From assembly GCA_020634035.1 (NCBI GenBank), contig JACKCM010000008.1, positions 310,001 through 374,000 on the forward strand: DNA of 64,000 nt, read 5' to 3'. The notes beneath the pieces were generated by a model. It did no database searches and was not told the origin of the DNA. It saw only the letters and a list, made by a program, of their open reading frames with translations. Both the position numbers and the translations under genes were made by a program. The stretch is from Candidatus Obscuribacterales bacterium (GTDB lineage: Bacteria; Cyanobacteriota; Vampirovibrionia; Obscuribacterales; Obscuribacteraceae). Positions 16,378-24,473 of the stretch are shown piece by piece. Within the stretch, counting starts at the first letter, position 1; every line of letters starts with the position of its first letter.

Positions 16378-18186
16378 CTCATTGCTTTCGGCATATTGAG
16401 GTATGCGGAACCAGAAGATGCTGCCCTCCTCCAGTTCGCTCTCTACCCCTATTTCACCGCCATGGGCTTCGACAATCGCTTTGCAGATGGCAAGACCCAG
16501 TCCACTTCCTTTTTTCTCGCCTTCGTCTCCCCGACCGGCCTGTTTGAACTTCTCGAAGACCAGGTCTATTTTGCTTTCGGGAATACCCGGACCATGGTCG
16601 ATTATTTTGAATTCCAGCATCGGGATAGAGTGTTTACCAGTGGATTTTTCACAGGTTATATCGACCGAGGAGTTCTCCGGAGAGAATTTGACAGCATTGC
16701 TTATGAGATTAACCAGGACTCTGTTGAGGCGTCCGGAGTCTACAACAATTTCATCGGGCTCGAATCTTGGACGAAGCACGATCTCTTTTCTGTCCGCTTC
16801 CGGTTTGACCATATAGATAGCGTTATTAATGAGGGCTTCGAGCTCGGTCTCTTCATAATTCAAAGAGAGTCCGCCGGATTCATATCTTTCTACATCGATC
16901 AGGTCATTGATCATCGTAATCAGCGCGGTGACTGATTGTTGTGCCAGTCCGACCAGGCGATTGCCTCTCTCATTCAGATCTCCGACCACGCCTTCCAGCA
17001 TCATATCCAGTATCACTCCCAGAGAGGTCAGAGGCGCTCTCAGGTCATGGCTTACCATGGCAATAACTTCTTGCTTCAGGCGCTCAGCTTCTTTTCGCTC
17101 AGTGATGTCATGCACCACGCAGAAAACCGACTTGCTGCTCTCTGCCCATTTTGCAGTCCATTCTGTGTGCAGATAGCGACCGTCGTTTTTTTTGAGACGA
17201 ATCTCGAAGTTGACCTCGTGAACTGAATTCTTGGTGCTTTCCAGACCACGGTAAGCCTGGTTGTGGTCCTCTTCGTGGACAAGGGTAAGCAAGTTGGTGC
17301 CCAGCAGTTCGCTAATTTCATAGCCGAGCTTGGGTTCGATGGCCGGGTTGACTTCGGATATTCTGAGGGATTCGTTCAGTGAGCAGATGATAACCGCTGT
17401 GTTATCGATCATGGCACGCTCTTTTTCTCTGGTCGCCTCGAGCTCTGTGGAGAGATTATGAATCACTCCGTCAAGTTTGGCCAGTTCGTCGGTGCCTGAA
17501 ATAGGCTTGCCCAGAGGTTTTCCGATGGCAATGTTCATCGTATTGTTCATCAGAACATTGAAGCGGCGGGCGAAAGTGAGAGAGAAAATCAGGGCTAGAA
17601 AAACCGCCAGTATGACGTTGGCAATTGCTGCACTCTCCACAATCGATTTGAGCTTCTGTCTATTAAGCGTTTGCTTCTCGTGGAAGCGTCTGCGGGCATC
17701 GGATTGTTTCTCTATTACCGTGAGACCTGACTTGTTCAATTCTTTCACCAGACCGCTCACTTTGCTCATCAGGCTGATGTTGGTGTATTCGGCAGATTCA
17801 TCGAGAATATCGCCGGTGTTTTTGAAGACTTCGGTTATCTCTTCGATGATATGGATGAAATGAGCGGTCTCGGGGTCAGGTTCTCCGGCTAAGTCGTTTA
17901 TCTCTATGAGCTTTTCTTTTCTGGCATTGAGGCTCTCGTAGAGCTCTTGCATCTCGGTCATGAAATTTTCGGAGCGGGTGGTCTTGAAGAGGACCATCTG
18001 GGTGCTTGCTGTCCAGGTGTCATTGAGAATCAGGTTCACATAGACCATCGACTCTACAGCCCGAGACTCGTCCTGGCGGTCTTTCTCCATGTCTTCCAGG
18101 GACGACATGACCACGCCCAGAAAGCAGAGTTCGATCACCAGAGGAACTATGATCAGAAGAGCTATTTTGTGGGTAATCTTGAACAT
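16366..18186 (-). CDS. membrane-bound sensor histidine kinase with PAS domain
   Basis: 606 residues. Two membrane helices (about 7-28 and 187-206) enclose a helical sensor region of about 155 residues. A HAMP-like segment follows, then a PAS domain (about 255-365, ending in the PAC signature VVHDITERKEAERLK), HisKA with phosphoacceptor His380 in MVSHDLRAPLTSLG, and a HATPase domain with N box NLISNAVKFSP, G1 DHGPGIPES and G2 GSGLGLAICKAIVEAHGG. It autophosphorylates and passes phosphate to a response regulator. The OmpR-type regulator at 22742 is the only one in the window and a possible partner, although not adjacent. Divergent from the hydrolase-like gene at 18438. Confidence 0.92.
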   Translation of the reverse strand: MFKITHKIALLIIVPLVIELCFLGVVMSSLEDMEKDRQDESRAVESMVYVNLILNDTWTASTQMVLFKTTRSENFMTEMQELYESLNARKEKLIEINDLAGEPDPETAHFIHIIEEITEVFKNTGDILDESAEYTNISLMSKVSGLVKELNKSGLTVIEKQSDARRRFHEKQTLNRQKLKSIVESAAIANVILAVFLALIFSLTFARRFNVLMNNTMNIAIGKPLGKPISGTDELAKLDGVIHNLSTELEATREKERAMIDNTAVIICSLNESLRISEVNPAIEPKLGYEISELLGTNLLTLVHEEDHNQAYRGLESTKNSVHEVNFEIRLKKNDGRYLHTEWTAKWAESSKSVFCVVHDITERKEAERLKQEVIAMVSHDLRAPLTSLGVILDMMLEGVVGDLNERGNRLVGLAQQSVTALITMINDLIDVERYESGGLSLNYEETELEALINNAIYMVKPEADRKEIVLRPRFEPDEIVVDSGRLNRVLVNLISNAVKFSPENSSVDITCEKSTGKHSIPMLEFKIIDHGPGIPESKIDLVFEKFKQAGRGDEGEKKGSGLGLAICKAIVEAHGGEIGVESELEEGSIFWFRIPQYAESNEDAA

Positions 18187-18437
18187 AGTTTCCGAATGAG
18201 TTCTTAAATAGAGGCTCTCAGATTAATCTTTCCCGATGATAGTTACTGCTATGCATATTAAGAAAATCGGACCGGCTTCATTCGTATTTCCCCCATTCCT
18301 CAAAATGCCCGCCATATCTAAACTGAAGGAGATGTCACGGAATCTCGAAGTGCCCCCGGATAAATCAATCGAACCCGAATTTCGGAGTGTCGAATAATTG
18401 CGAAAGCATCGACCGGAGCGCCTTCTCAAGGGAAATA

Positions 18438-20546
18438 ATGAGCGCCAGTCTAGAAAGACAAGATTCAGCCAAAGAGGTCGCCAGTAGCCCGGAAGCAAGC
18501 CAGGCTAAGGAGAATCTTTCCGCTGAATATAGAAACTTTCTCGCCTCTTCCAGAGGCTCGGTGCCGCTGAGTGACATAAATGCTTTAGAAGCGGCCAAAA
18601 AGGCCGACACAGACTCAAATTCCAGCTCCAGTTCCGATTCCGTGACAGGCAAGGTTCTGGATTTCAAACCGGCCAGTCCGGCTCGAGAGAGCGGCCAGCA
18701 ATCCGGTCAGCTTGAAATTCCCGACGGCATCTATAAACAGCCCGCAGGGACAGATTCTACGGTTCGCTTCAATCCCGGTGATGCGCGCGCTGATAGGCCC
18801 GATGCCCGGAACTACCGCAGCGAAGACAATCCTCTCGTTTTCTCGGGTAATGACGCTATCTCGTTGATCGCCCGCAAAGCTAACGGTCATCCAATCTGGC
18901 AGCAGAGTCGCTATAGCGAATATCTGGACAACGGCAAACTGGCCGACGCCGCCAGCGTCTCTCTGGTGCTGCAGTCGGTGGGTTATGACTATGCCGATTC
19001 GGCGAATAACAATAACCTGGTCAAGAAGCTGGTCGCCAATGGCTGGCAGCTTGTCGGAGTAAGTCAGGCGAAAGAAGGCGACGTTATCGTAGGTGGCAAG
19101 CTCGGCACTCGCTGGAATCAAGATTCTAGAAACGCCCATATCGGCATAGTAGGCCCCGGGGGCTCTGTCTATCACTCTGACGCCGGTACCGGCAACTGGA
19201 CCAATGTATCCAGGCAGGATGCCTTCGACCCTGCGGTCTACGGAGACCAGATCTTTATTCTGAGACCGCCTTTAGACCCGCCCGGTCAGAACAGAGATAT
19301 CAGAGATAATTTCCGCCGTGACATCAATCCCGGCTATAACAACGGTCCTGGTTCTTATTCGGACTATCGTCCACGCGAGCAGGATAACTGGCAGCGCTAT
19401 GACGATCAGCGCCGTTCTCAGAACGGAGAGAGCGACTACTGGCGTGATTACTGGAAACAGTACTGGAGCGACTACTGGCGCGATTACTGGAGCCAGTACT
19501 ATCGTTCTGGGGACCGCAACGGCAATCGTCCCGGAGACAGTCCCTATGACCGCCGGTACGAAGGTCCGCCCGGCAACAGTGAGGATAAATCAAGACGCAT
19601 CTACGATGCCGCCCGCAGCTCGGTAGGGCGTCGCATGTGGCAGCAGTCCGACTATGCTCCGGATACCAGCGACGGACGGCTGGGTGCCACATCCAGTGTC
19701 TCTGAAGTCTTGCAAGCGGCTGGTTTCCAGTACGCCAACGGCGGTCGGGTCTCGACCCTGGCTAGACAGCTACTTGCCCGGGGTTGGCAGCCGGTCTCTT
19801 TAGACCAGCTTCGTCCCGGAGATGTGCTCTATGGCGGTAAGAATGAACGCTGGGAAGAAGGTGGCGGTAATGCCCATGTGGCTATAGTAGGCACCAATGG
19901 TCGGGTCTTCCACAACGATTCCAGAAACGGGGTCTGGACCGAAGCCGATGTCAGAGATGCCTTCAACCCTCAGGAATTCGGCAGAAGGGTCTGGGCTTTG
20001 CGTCCTCCCGATCAAGAGGTCTATATAGCTCCCCAGCGAGATGAGTATGCCTATCGTGACTATCCCGGTGAGGACCCGAGAGGTTATGAGCGCAGAAGAA
20101 GGGGCGATTACAGTCCGGGCGGCAACGCCTCGCTGGCTGAGATCGCCAGCAATAGCGTCGGTCGACAGCTCTGGCGCTTTATTCGAGGCACTCCGGCTCG
20201 ACTCGGTTGTGCCGCCAGTGTCTCTGCCGTGCTCAATGCCGGTGGTTATGACTATGCCAGAAGTGCCGGGGTCGGCGGTCTGGAAAGCCAGCTCTTGAAC
20301 AACGGCTGGCGCAAGATGAATGTCAGCCAGGCCCAGCCAGGTGATGTCGTCATCGGTGCCCGCACTCCCTACTATCGCAACGGTGGCGGTGGCTCCCATA
20401 TCGGCGTGGTCGGCTATAACGGCAAGGTCTATCACAACAGCTCCGGCCAGGCGCAGTGGATCGAGACCAATCTAAATAGCTACTACAACACCAGCCGATT
20501 CAGAGCCGGTGTCTGGGTCCTGCGTCCGCCCGGCAGCTACGCTTAA
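18438..20546 (+). CDS. protein with three tandem Cys/His hydrolase-like domains and a Tyr-Trp repeat
   Basis: 702 residues from ATG 18438, chosen because AAGGGA lies 5 bases upstream; GTG 18387 would add 17 residues. There is no signal peptide. After a polar Ser/Glu-rich leader come three copies of a roughly 135-residue domain (about 18856-19275, 19594-20010 and 20143-20532). Each follows the order LGxAAS(V)S, GY.YA, GW....VS, PGDV.(I/V)G, (S/A)HIG(I/V)VG and YH(N/S)S, an outline like NlpC/P60 or CHAP amidases of peptidoglycan. Only the third copy keeps the putative nucleophile (Cys591, in LGCAASVS); the first has Asp and the second Ala there. All three keep the His. A Tyr-Trp repeat separates copies 1 and 2. 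The fold is inferred from motif order. Confidence 0.72.
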   Translation: MSASLERQDSAKEVASSPEASQAKENLSAEYRNFLASSRGSVPLSDINALEAAKKADTDSNSSSSSDSVTGKVLDFKPASPARESGQQSGQLEIPDGIYKQPAGTDSTVRFNPGDARADRPDARNYRSEDNPLVFSGNDAISLIARKANGHPIWQQSRYSEYLDNGKLADAASVSLVLQSVGYDYADSANNNNLVKKLVANGWQLVGVSQAKEGDVIVGGKLGTRWNQDSRNAHIGIVGPGGSVYHSDAGTGNWTNVSRQDAFDPAVYGDQIFILRPPLDPPGQNRDIRDNFRRDINPGYNNGPGSYSDYRPREQDNWQRYDDQRRSQNGESDYWRDYWKQYWSDYWRDYWSQYYRSGDRNGNRPGDSPYDRRYEGPPGNSEDKSRRIYDAARSSVGRRMWQQSDYAPDTSDGRLGATSSVSEVLQAAGFQYANGGRVSTLARQLLARGWQPVSLDQLRPGDVLYGGKNERWEEGGGNAHVAIVGTNGRVFHNDSRNGVWTEADVRDAFNPQEFGRRVWALRPPDQEVYIAPQRDEYAYRDYPGEDPRGYERRRRGDYSPGGNASLAEIASNSVGRQLWRFIRGTPARLGCAASVSAVLNAGGYDYARSAGVGGLESQLLNNGWRKMNVSQAQPGDVVIGARTPYYRNGGGGSHIGVVGYNGKVYHNSSGQAQWIETNLNSYYNTSRFRAGVWVLRPPGSYA
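19430..19503 (+). repeat. tetrad repeat encoding Tyr-Trp-x-x
   Basis: The coding sequence repeats a 12-base unit of the type GACTACTGGCGC, giving D/Q-Y-W-R/K/S several times in a row within the linker between domain copies 1 and 2. A shorter related repeat is at 21323-21394 in the paralogue. The four-residue period puts the aromatic pairs roughly on one face of a helix. Confidence 0.8.
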
Positions 20547-21029
20547 CGCTTAAGTCTTCAATATCGACATATATAAAAGGTACAAAAAGTCGATTATTTA
20601 GATCCGTCGATGGATCTCCCTTTTGATATTGAGTGCTGGTAAGGGTTTTGATTGGTGTGTCACGTTCCGGTCACGTTCGTTTCATATCTTATTAGCAAGG
20701 CTTAATACCGTTTCTGCGATTCATTTTCAGAATCACTTCTCTGTTGACGCCTTAGTAATTGCCGATGGAAACGCCCATGAACAGGGCTGACTTTCCTGAT
20801 CAGGCAAAGTTTCTTTCTCGATAAAGCCGACAGGATGCTGCCGGCATGGGTTTGGTGTGCCATCTTATATGGTGCCATGTCACTGCCTGTGGTGCGGCTT
20901 TCGTTCGGTGTAGATAAAATGATTTTTGTTCCGGCTCGAGGGGCTGTGTCTTGCTGTGGCAGGGCATGGGAGCCGGCCTGGTCTGATGCGCACAAATGGC
21001 TGATTAGACTTTGAAGAGAGGATTCCCCA
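20547..21029. other. intergenic region with hairpin and OmpR/PhoB-type repeats
   Basis: About 480 bases. A small hairpin, AGATCC GTCGAT GGATCT followed by CCCTTTT (20600-20624), is a weak candidate terminator for the upstream gene. The 11-base direct repeats at 20658-20690 are described separately. An open frame of 59 codons (20835-21014) exists but lacks a good ribosome binding site and has no coding character I can defend. The rest shows nothing else. Confidence 0.5.
20658..20690 (+). promoter_or_regulatory. three 11-base direct repeats, OmpR/PhoB-like box
   Basis: TGTCACGTTCC, GGTCACGTTCG and TTTCATATCTT follow each other without gaps. The first two match at 9 of 11 positions and the third keeps the TCA core. 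The 11-base period and the TGTCA/TTCAT cores are those of PhoB-type boxes. TTAATA at 20702-20707, 11 bases further on, could be the -10 element. Position is upstream of the gene at 21030, which would be the target. Confidence 0.55.
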
Positions 21030-21935
21030 ATGTCAATAGAATTTGCCGATCTGTTTTCTAATGCTCATGGTCCTCCCGTTGATAATGGTGATAAAGCCAG
21101 GGATCATGGCAGGAAATATTTGAGTATTCCACCCATATCGCGAACACATTTCACTCATTCGCTTCCTGGGAATGGTGGTGATTTTCGACCGTTGCATCCC
21201 TTGCAAAGAAACGATGAAGATCAGGAGAATGACACGGGGAGTCAAGAATCCCGTGGTGCCAGGGATGGACGAGAGGCCTACGAACGTTTGAAGCGTGGAG
21301 CCGATGGTGGAGGCGATCGCTCGAGCGAGTACTGGAAGAATTATTGGCGCGATTACTTCAAAGAATACTGGCGCGACTACTGGAGACAGCGCTACGAGGG
21401 CAGAGAAGATCGGTCCTATAGAGATCGCGAATATCGAGAAGACGATAGCAATGACGAGACCACCGAGCGCAGACCGGAGCGCAGGCGCGAATCGCCCTCC
21501 GATAGAAGTGAGCGAGGCAGTCGCGACATAGTCAAGGCGGCGGTGGATAGTGTCGGTAAGCGCATGTACGAACCGATGCTCTCTTATTCCATGGGACGCC
21601 TGGGCTGTGCTGCCAGTGTGTCCGGGGTTCTAAAGGAAGCCGGATATAAATACGCCAATAGCGCCCTGGTTTATGGACTGCACAATCAACTTCTGAAGAA
21701 TGGTTGGCAGAAGCTGCCCGTTTCGGAAGCTCGACCCGGTGATGTCATCATCGGTATCAGACGATCCAGTTGGCAAAGTGGTGGCGGCGGCTCCCATATC
21801 GGTATCGTCGGCGATAACGGCACCACCTACCACAACAGCTCGGCTCGTCGGCACTGGATACAAGATACACTGGCGCGCTGGAACACGAGACGATACCCCC
21901 GGGGGGTTTTTGTGCTCAGACCGCCCACTAGTTGA
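21030..21935 (+). CDS. single-domain Cys/His hydrolase-like protein with Tyr-Trp repeat
   Basis: 301 residues, paralogue of the product at 18438. The first 170 residues are hydrophilic and contain a Tyr-Trp repeat (21323-21394), then a Glu/Arg-rich linker. One C-terminal domain (about 175-300) has LGCAASVSGVLKEAGYKYA with the putative nucleophilic Cys, RPGDVIIG, GGGSHIGIVG with the His, and TTYHNSS. By analogy with NlpC/P60 and CHAP proteins it may cleave peptidoglycan amide bonds; this is inferred from motif order alone. No signal peptide is seen. The PhoB-like repeats lie 340 bases upstream. The next gene follows after 11 bases, so both are probably one transcript. Confidence 0.75.
   Translation: MSIEFADLFSNAHGPPVDNGDKARDHGRKYLSIPPISRTHFTHSLPGNGGDFRPLHPLQRNDEDQENDTGSQESRGARDGREAYERLKRGADGGGDRSSEYWKNYWRDYFKEYWRDYWRQRYEGREDRSYRDREYREDDSNDETTERRPERRRESPSDRSERGSRDIVKAAVDSVGKRMYEPMLSYSMGRLGCAASVSGVLKEAGYKYANSALVYGLHNQLLKNGWQKLPVSEARPGDVIIGIRRSSWQSGGGGSHIGIVGDNGTTYHNSSARRHWIQDTLARWNTRRYPRGVFVLRPPTS
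21323..21394 (+). repeat. Tyr-Trp tetrad repeat, second copy
   Basis: Codons for a four-residue unit centred on Tyr-Trp or Tyr-Phe (SEYWKNYWRDYFKEYW, then RDYWRQRY). It is closely related in DNA and protein to the repeat at 19430-19503, which indicates descent from a common ancestor rather than chance composition. Confidence 0.78.
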
Positions 21936-21946
21936 GGTACAGGATT

Positions 21947-22618
21947 ATGATGCCAATTGGACATTTGTCAGGCGACAGCCTCAAAGAGATGCATAGAGCA
22001 GACGGTCATGGCGGTGGTGACAGGTCACACCTTCTTGATGGTGTCTACACCTCACAATCATTCTCGCGGGCATTTGCAAGCGATAGAGAAAGAACCTCGA
22101 CCTCTAGCGCCCACCTTCCTGAATTGGGAATTGTCACCACTGCTGATTTCCGTTCCGGAGTAGAGGATAGAGACCTTCTCCACCTCACTGGAGGCTCTTC
22201 TCGTATAGCTTCTGTTGCAGAAGGGGCGGAAGGCAGAAAAATGTGGCGCAGTTCTTCTAAGGCGGATCTTACCGTAGACGGTAAATTCGGCTGTGCCGCT
22301 TCCGCCGCAGAGGTGCTTCAGCGAGGAGGAGTGCGGGTGCCCGATGCCGCCACAGTTGGTCAACTCGACAACTCTCTGCGCCGCAGGGGCTGGAGTCGCG
22401 CCTCTGTCAGTGAACGTCAGCCTGGCTGTGTGGTAATCGGTCACCGGGGTGGCTCCTGGAAAAATGGTGGAGGCAAGGCCCATATAGGAATAGTCGGTAC
22501 CGACCGTAACAGCATCTGCAACAACAAATCCAGGGATGGCGGGGTCTGGACCTGCGAGCCTCTGGCGTCGGCGATTCCTTATCCCAATAGATATTCACTC
22601 TGTCCGCCGCGTCATTGA
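21947..22618 (+). CDS. single-domain Cys/His hydrolase-like protein, third paralogue
   Basis: About 223 residues from ATG 21947 (GAGG at 21934-21937); a second ATG follows immediately and a TTG at 21932 overlaps the previous stop. The C-terminal domain repeats the family outline: FGCAASAAEVLQRGGV with the putative nucleophile, RQPGCVVIG, GGGKAHIGIVG with the His, and a shortened end ICNNKS where paralogues have YHNSS. The acidic residue of PGDV is Cys here. The leader has no Tyr-Trp repeat and no signal peptide. It is the last gene of the pair with 21030. Function is inferred only from the paralogues. Confidence 0.7.
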   Translation: MMPIGHLSGDSLKEMHRADGHGGGDRSHLLDGVYTSQSFSRAFASDRERTSTSSAHLPELGIVTTADFRSGVEDRDLLHLTGGSSRIASVAEGAEGRKMWRSSSKADLTVDGKFGCAASAAEVLQRGGVRVPDAATVGQLDNSLRRRGWSRASVSERQPGCVVIGHRGGSWKNGGGKAHIGIVGTDRNSICNNKSRDGGVWTCEPLASAIPYPNRYSLCPPRH

Positions 22619-22741
22619 TGTCATCTGCTTTGCATTGAATAATCGCAATTATCGGACTTAAGATCCTTTTTGCATGTTTTATCCAGGTCAAATTATGGAT
22701 AATAAATAGGAGTTGCAGGCCTTATATAGAATTGCGAGTTC

Positions 22742-23416
22742 ATGGCAAGAATTCTTGTAGTAGAAGATGATCCGAAAGTCTCCCAGGTGGTTGAAGAGGC
22801 TCTGGCCGCTTTCAATCATATTGTCGAGGCGGTGGATGACGGTCTCGATGGGTTGGAGCGTCTGACCTATTATCACTACGATCTGGCCATCATCGACTGG
22901 AATCTGCCGGGTCTGACCGGGATAGAGATCTGTCAGAAGTATCGAACTTCCGGCGGACAGATACCTATTTTGTTTCTCACCGGTCAGTCGGATGTGCCTA
23001 ATAAAGTCGAAGCCTTCGACTCTGGTGCCGATGACTACCTGACCAAGCCCTTTGCTTTTTCAGAATTGATGGCGCGGGTGAAAGCCTTGCTGCGCAGACC
23101 TCCCCAGATGGTTGAGAAGATTCTGGAAGCCGGCGGTTTGCGCATGGATCTGGCTACTTGTTCGGTAACAAATGGTGGCCAGCCCGTTAATCTGGCGCCG
23201 TCCGAATTCGCCCTGCTTGAGCTCTTTATGAAAAGTCCAGGAAGGCTCTTCAGTTCTGATGAGCTTCTGAACCGAGTATTCAAGACCGAATCAGAAGCCA
23301 CCGATGAAGCGGTCCGTCAGCGTGTGTTGCGTCTGCGCAAAAAAATCGCCCAGGACGGCAAGGATTCTTTGATCAAGACGGTCAAGGGTCTGGGCTATAA
23401 ATTCGAAGTCGAATAA
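22742..23416 (+). CDS. OmpR/PhoB-family response regulator
   Basis: 224 residues. Receiver domain 1-118 with the acidic pair in VVEDDPK, phosphoacceptor Asp52 in LAIIDWNLPG, Thr in FLTGQS and Lys in YLTKPFAF. The C-terminal winged helix (about 125-223) has VNLAPSEFALLELFMKSPGRLFSSDELLNRVF and the wing IKTVKGLGYKFEVE, which defines the OmpR class. Such dimers bind direct repeats with an 11-base period, as found at 20658 and partly at 23455. CTTATATAG shortly before the start is a likely -10 region. The sensor kinase at 16366 is a possible partner. Confidence 0.93.
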   Translation: MARILVVEDDPKVSQVVEEALAAFNHIVEAVDDGLDGLERLTYYHYDLAIIDWNLPGLTGIEICQKYRTSGGQIPILFLTGQSDVPNKVEAFDSGADDYLTKPFAFSELMARVKALLRRPPQMVEKILEAGGLRMDLATCSVTNGGQPVNLAPSEFALLELFMKSPGRLFSSDELLNRVFKTESEATDEAVRQRVLRLRKKIAQDGKDSLIKTVKGLGYKFEVE

Positions 23417-23498
23417 AACGGCAATTTCAGCAAATTTTGAAAAAAGTCGAGTTCTGTCACGTTGAAGTAACGATGGTGGAATAGATTATAGTCAGGAA

Positions 23499-23662
23499 GA
23501 GCGAGAGAGCTGAATAAACAGCCCAAGACGAGAGAAGCGCTTCCAAGAATTTAAGGAGAAAGCTGACCGACTGGTCATAGACCAGGAAGAAAGCGGAATC
23601 GACAAGGGGAAAGGACAGGCGAGGACCAGCAATTTGCTGGTTCTTGCTTCATTTTCTGGATC
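23499..23662 (+). ncRNA. candidate structured small RNA
   Basis: Starts about 7 bases after the -10 candidate TATAGT. Three perfect small hairpins follow: GCTG AATAAA CAGC, CTGGTC ATA GACCAG and ACCAGC AATTT GCTGGT, the last followed by a T-rich stretch (TTCTTGCTTCATTTTC), as in intrinsic termination. The purine-rich, stop-rich middle is not coding. I compared it with tmRNA, RNase P, SRP and 6S RNA by eye and saw no match. Ends are approximate. Confidence 0.35.
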
Positions 23663-23790
23663 TTTTGCAACTGCAAAAAATAATCGAATAATCGTGATTC
23701 GGTAACGTTGTGGTTATACTCAGGTCCTAATATAAAAGCATCCAATCAACACACAAATTGCTTACCCGCCCAAGCAAGGTAATAGAGCCA

Positions 23791-23823
23791 GTTTCCTGCC
23801 CAGAGACTGGCTTTTTATCTTTT
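23791..23823 (+). terminator. intrinsic terminator
   Basis: AGCCAGT, a 13-base loop, ACTGGCT and then TTTTTATCTTTTTG. Stem of 7 perfect pairs followed by T residues on the plus strand. It closes a plus-strand transcript, either the response-regulator unit or the small RNA candidate. Confidence 0.75.
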
Positions 23824-23827
23824 TGTT

Positions 23828-24403
23828 TTACTGAGACTTCTCTTCGAAAAACTTGATCTGATCGTTAAAATTGAGCTGAAAGTTCCAGGGGCGGCACCAG
23901 TAACGGTGTGAATCGAGAAGAATGAGAATGAGGTCTTCGCTCTCTTTGACACTGACCAGAGAGGCTTTCGGTACGACAATCTTCTCTTCACCGGCAAGCA
24001 TTGAAGCCAGCTTTTCACGTCCACCTTCGCTGGCCTGGGAGATGATGAAGTTCTCGGCGTTCAGAGTTGTGGATGATTTATCCAGGCCGAAATAGAAGCG
24101 CTTGTTCTCTCCGGCTTGTGCCATCAAATCGACTTTGACAGGCACTGCTCTATCTCTTGCCTGCCAGAGTTTAAGGGCATTTTTGTGGAGATTGCTGCGC
24201 TGATCTTTTATAAGAAAGAAACCGCAAAATATCAAAGCGCCAAAGAGCACCATCGGTCCGGCAATCTTAGGAATAAGAATTACTATGAAAGGGGCCAGTG
24301 CTACGAAAAGAGCGAATACAACCCAGGCCAGGGTGCTTTTACCCTGGTTTTCCAGTTCCGGCGGAGTGTCCACTCTCTTTTCCTGAATATCGCTGACCTG
24401 CAT
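23828..24403 (-). CDS. small membrane protein of unknown function
   Basis: 191 residues. Two adjacent hydrophobic helices (about 23-66) separated by a short turn place the N-terminus and the longer C-terminal part on the same side. The C-terminal part contains KASLVSVKESEDLILILLDSH broken as KASLVSVKESEDLILILL, then YWCRPWNFQLN. This order of paired helices and a PH-like strand-rich tail resembles YcxB-like proteins, but the match is too weak for a name. It lies 70 bases downstream of the FAD oxidoreductase gene on the same strand. Confidence 0.68.
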   Translation of the reverse strand: MQVSDIQEKRVDTPPELENQGKSTLAWVVFALFVALAPFIVILIPKIAGPMVLFGALIFCGFFLIKDQRSNLHKNALKLWQARDRAVPVKVDLMAQAGENKRFYFGLDKSSTTLNAENFIISQASEGGREKLASMLAGEEKIVVPKASLVSVKESEDLILILLDSHRYWCRPWNFQLNFNDQIKFFEEKSQ

Positions 24404-24473
24404 GGATATTACCGGAGATGCGCCTACTATTATATTCTGCCCGCTTTTTCACTATTTTATAACCGCAGAGCTA

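Larger units (their letters stand above)
23417..23827. other. 411-base intergenic region with promoter-like and hairpin signals
   Basis: No protein gene is visible. It holds a TGTCACGTT box at 23455-23463, matching the core of the repeats at 20658, then TATAGT at 23487-23492 as a -10 candidate, a run of hairpins (see the ncRNA entry), a second TATACT at 23716, and a terminator at 23791-23823. Confidence 0.5.

Noticed and set aside
20835..21014. 59-codon open frame
   Set aside because: No convincing ribosome binding site, odd Trp/Cys composition, and it lies in the leader region of the next gene.
23499..23823. tmRNA, RNase P, SRP or 6S RNA in the intergenic region
   Set aside because: None of the conserved segments of these RNAs is visible, so only an unnamed candidate was reported.
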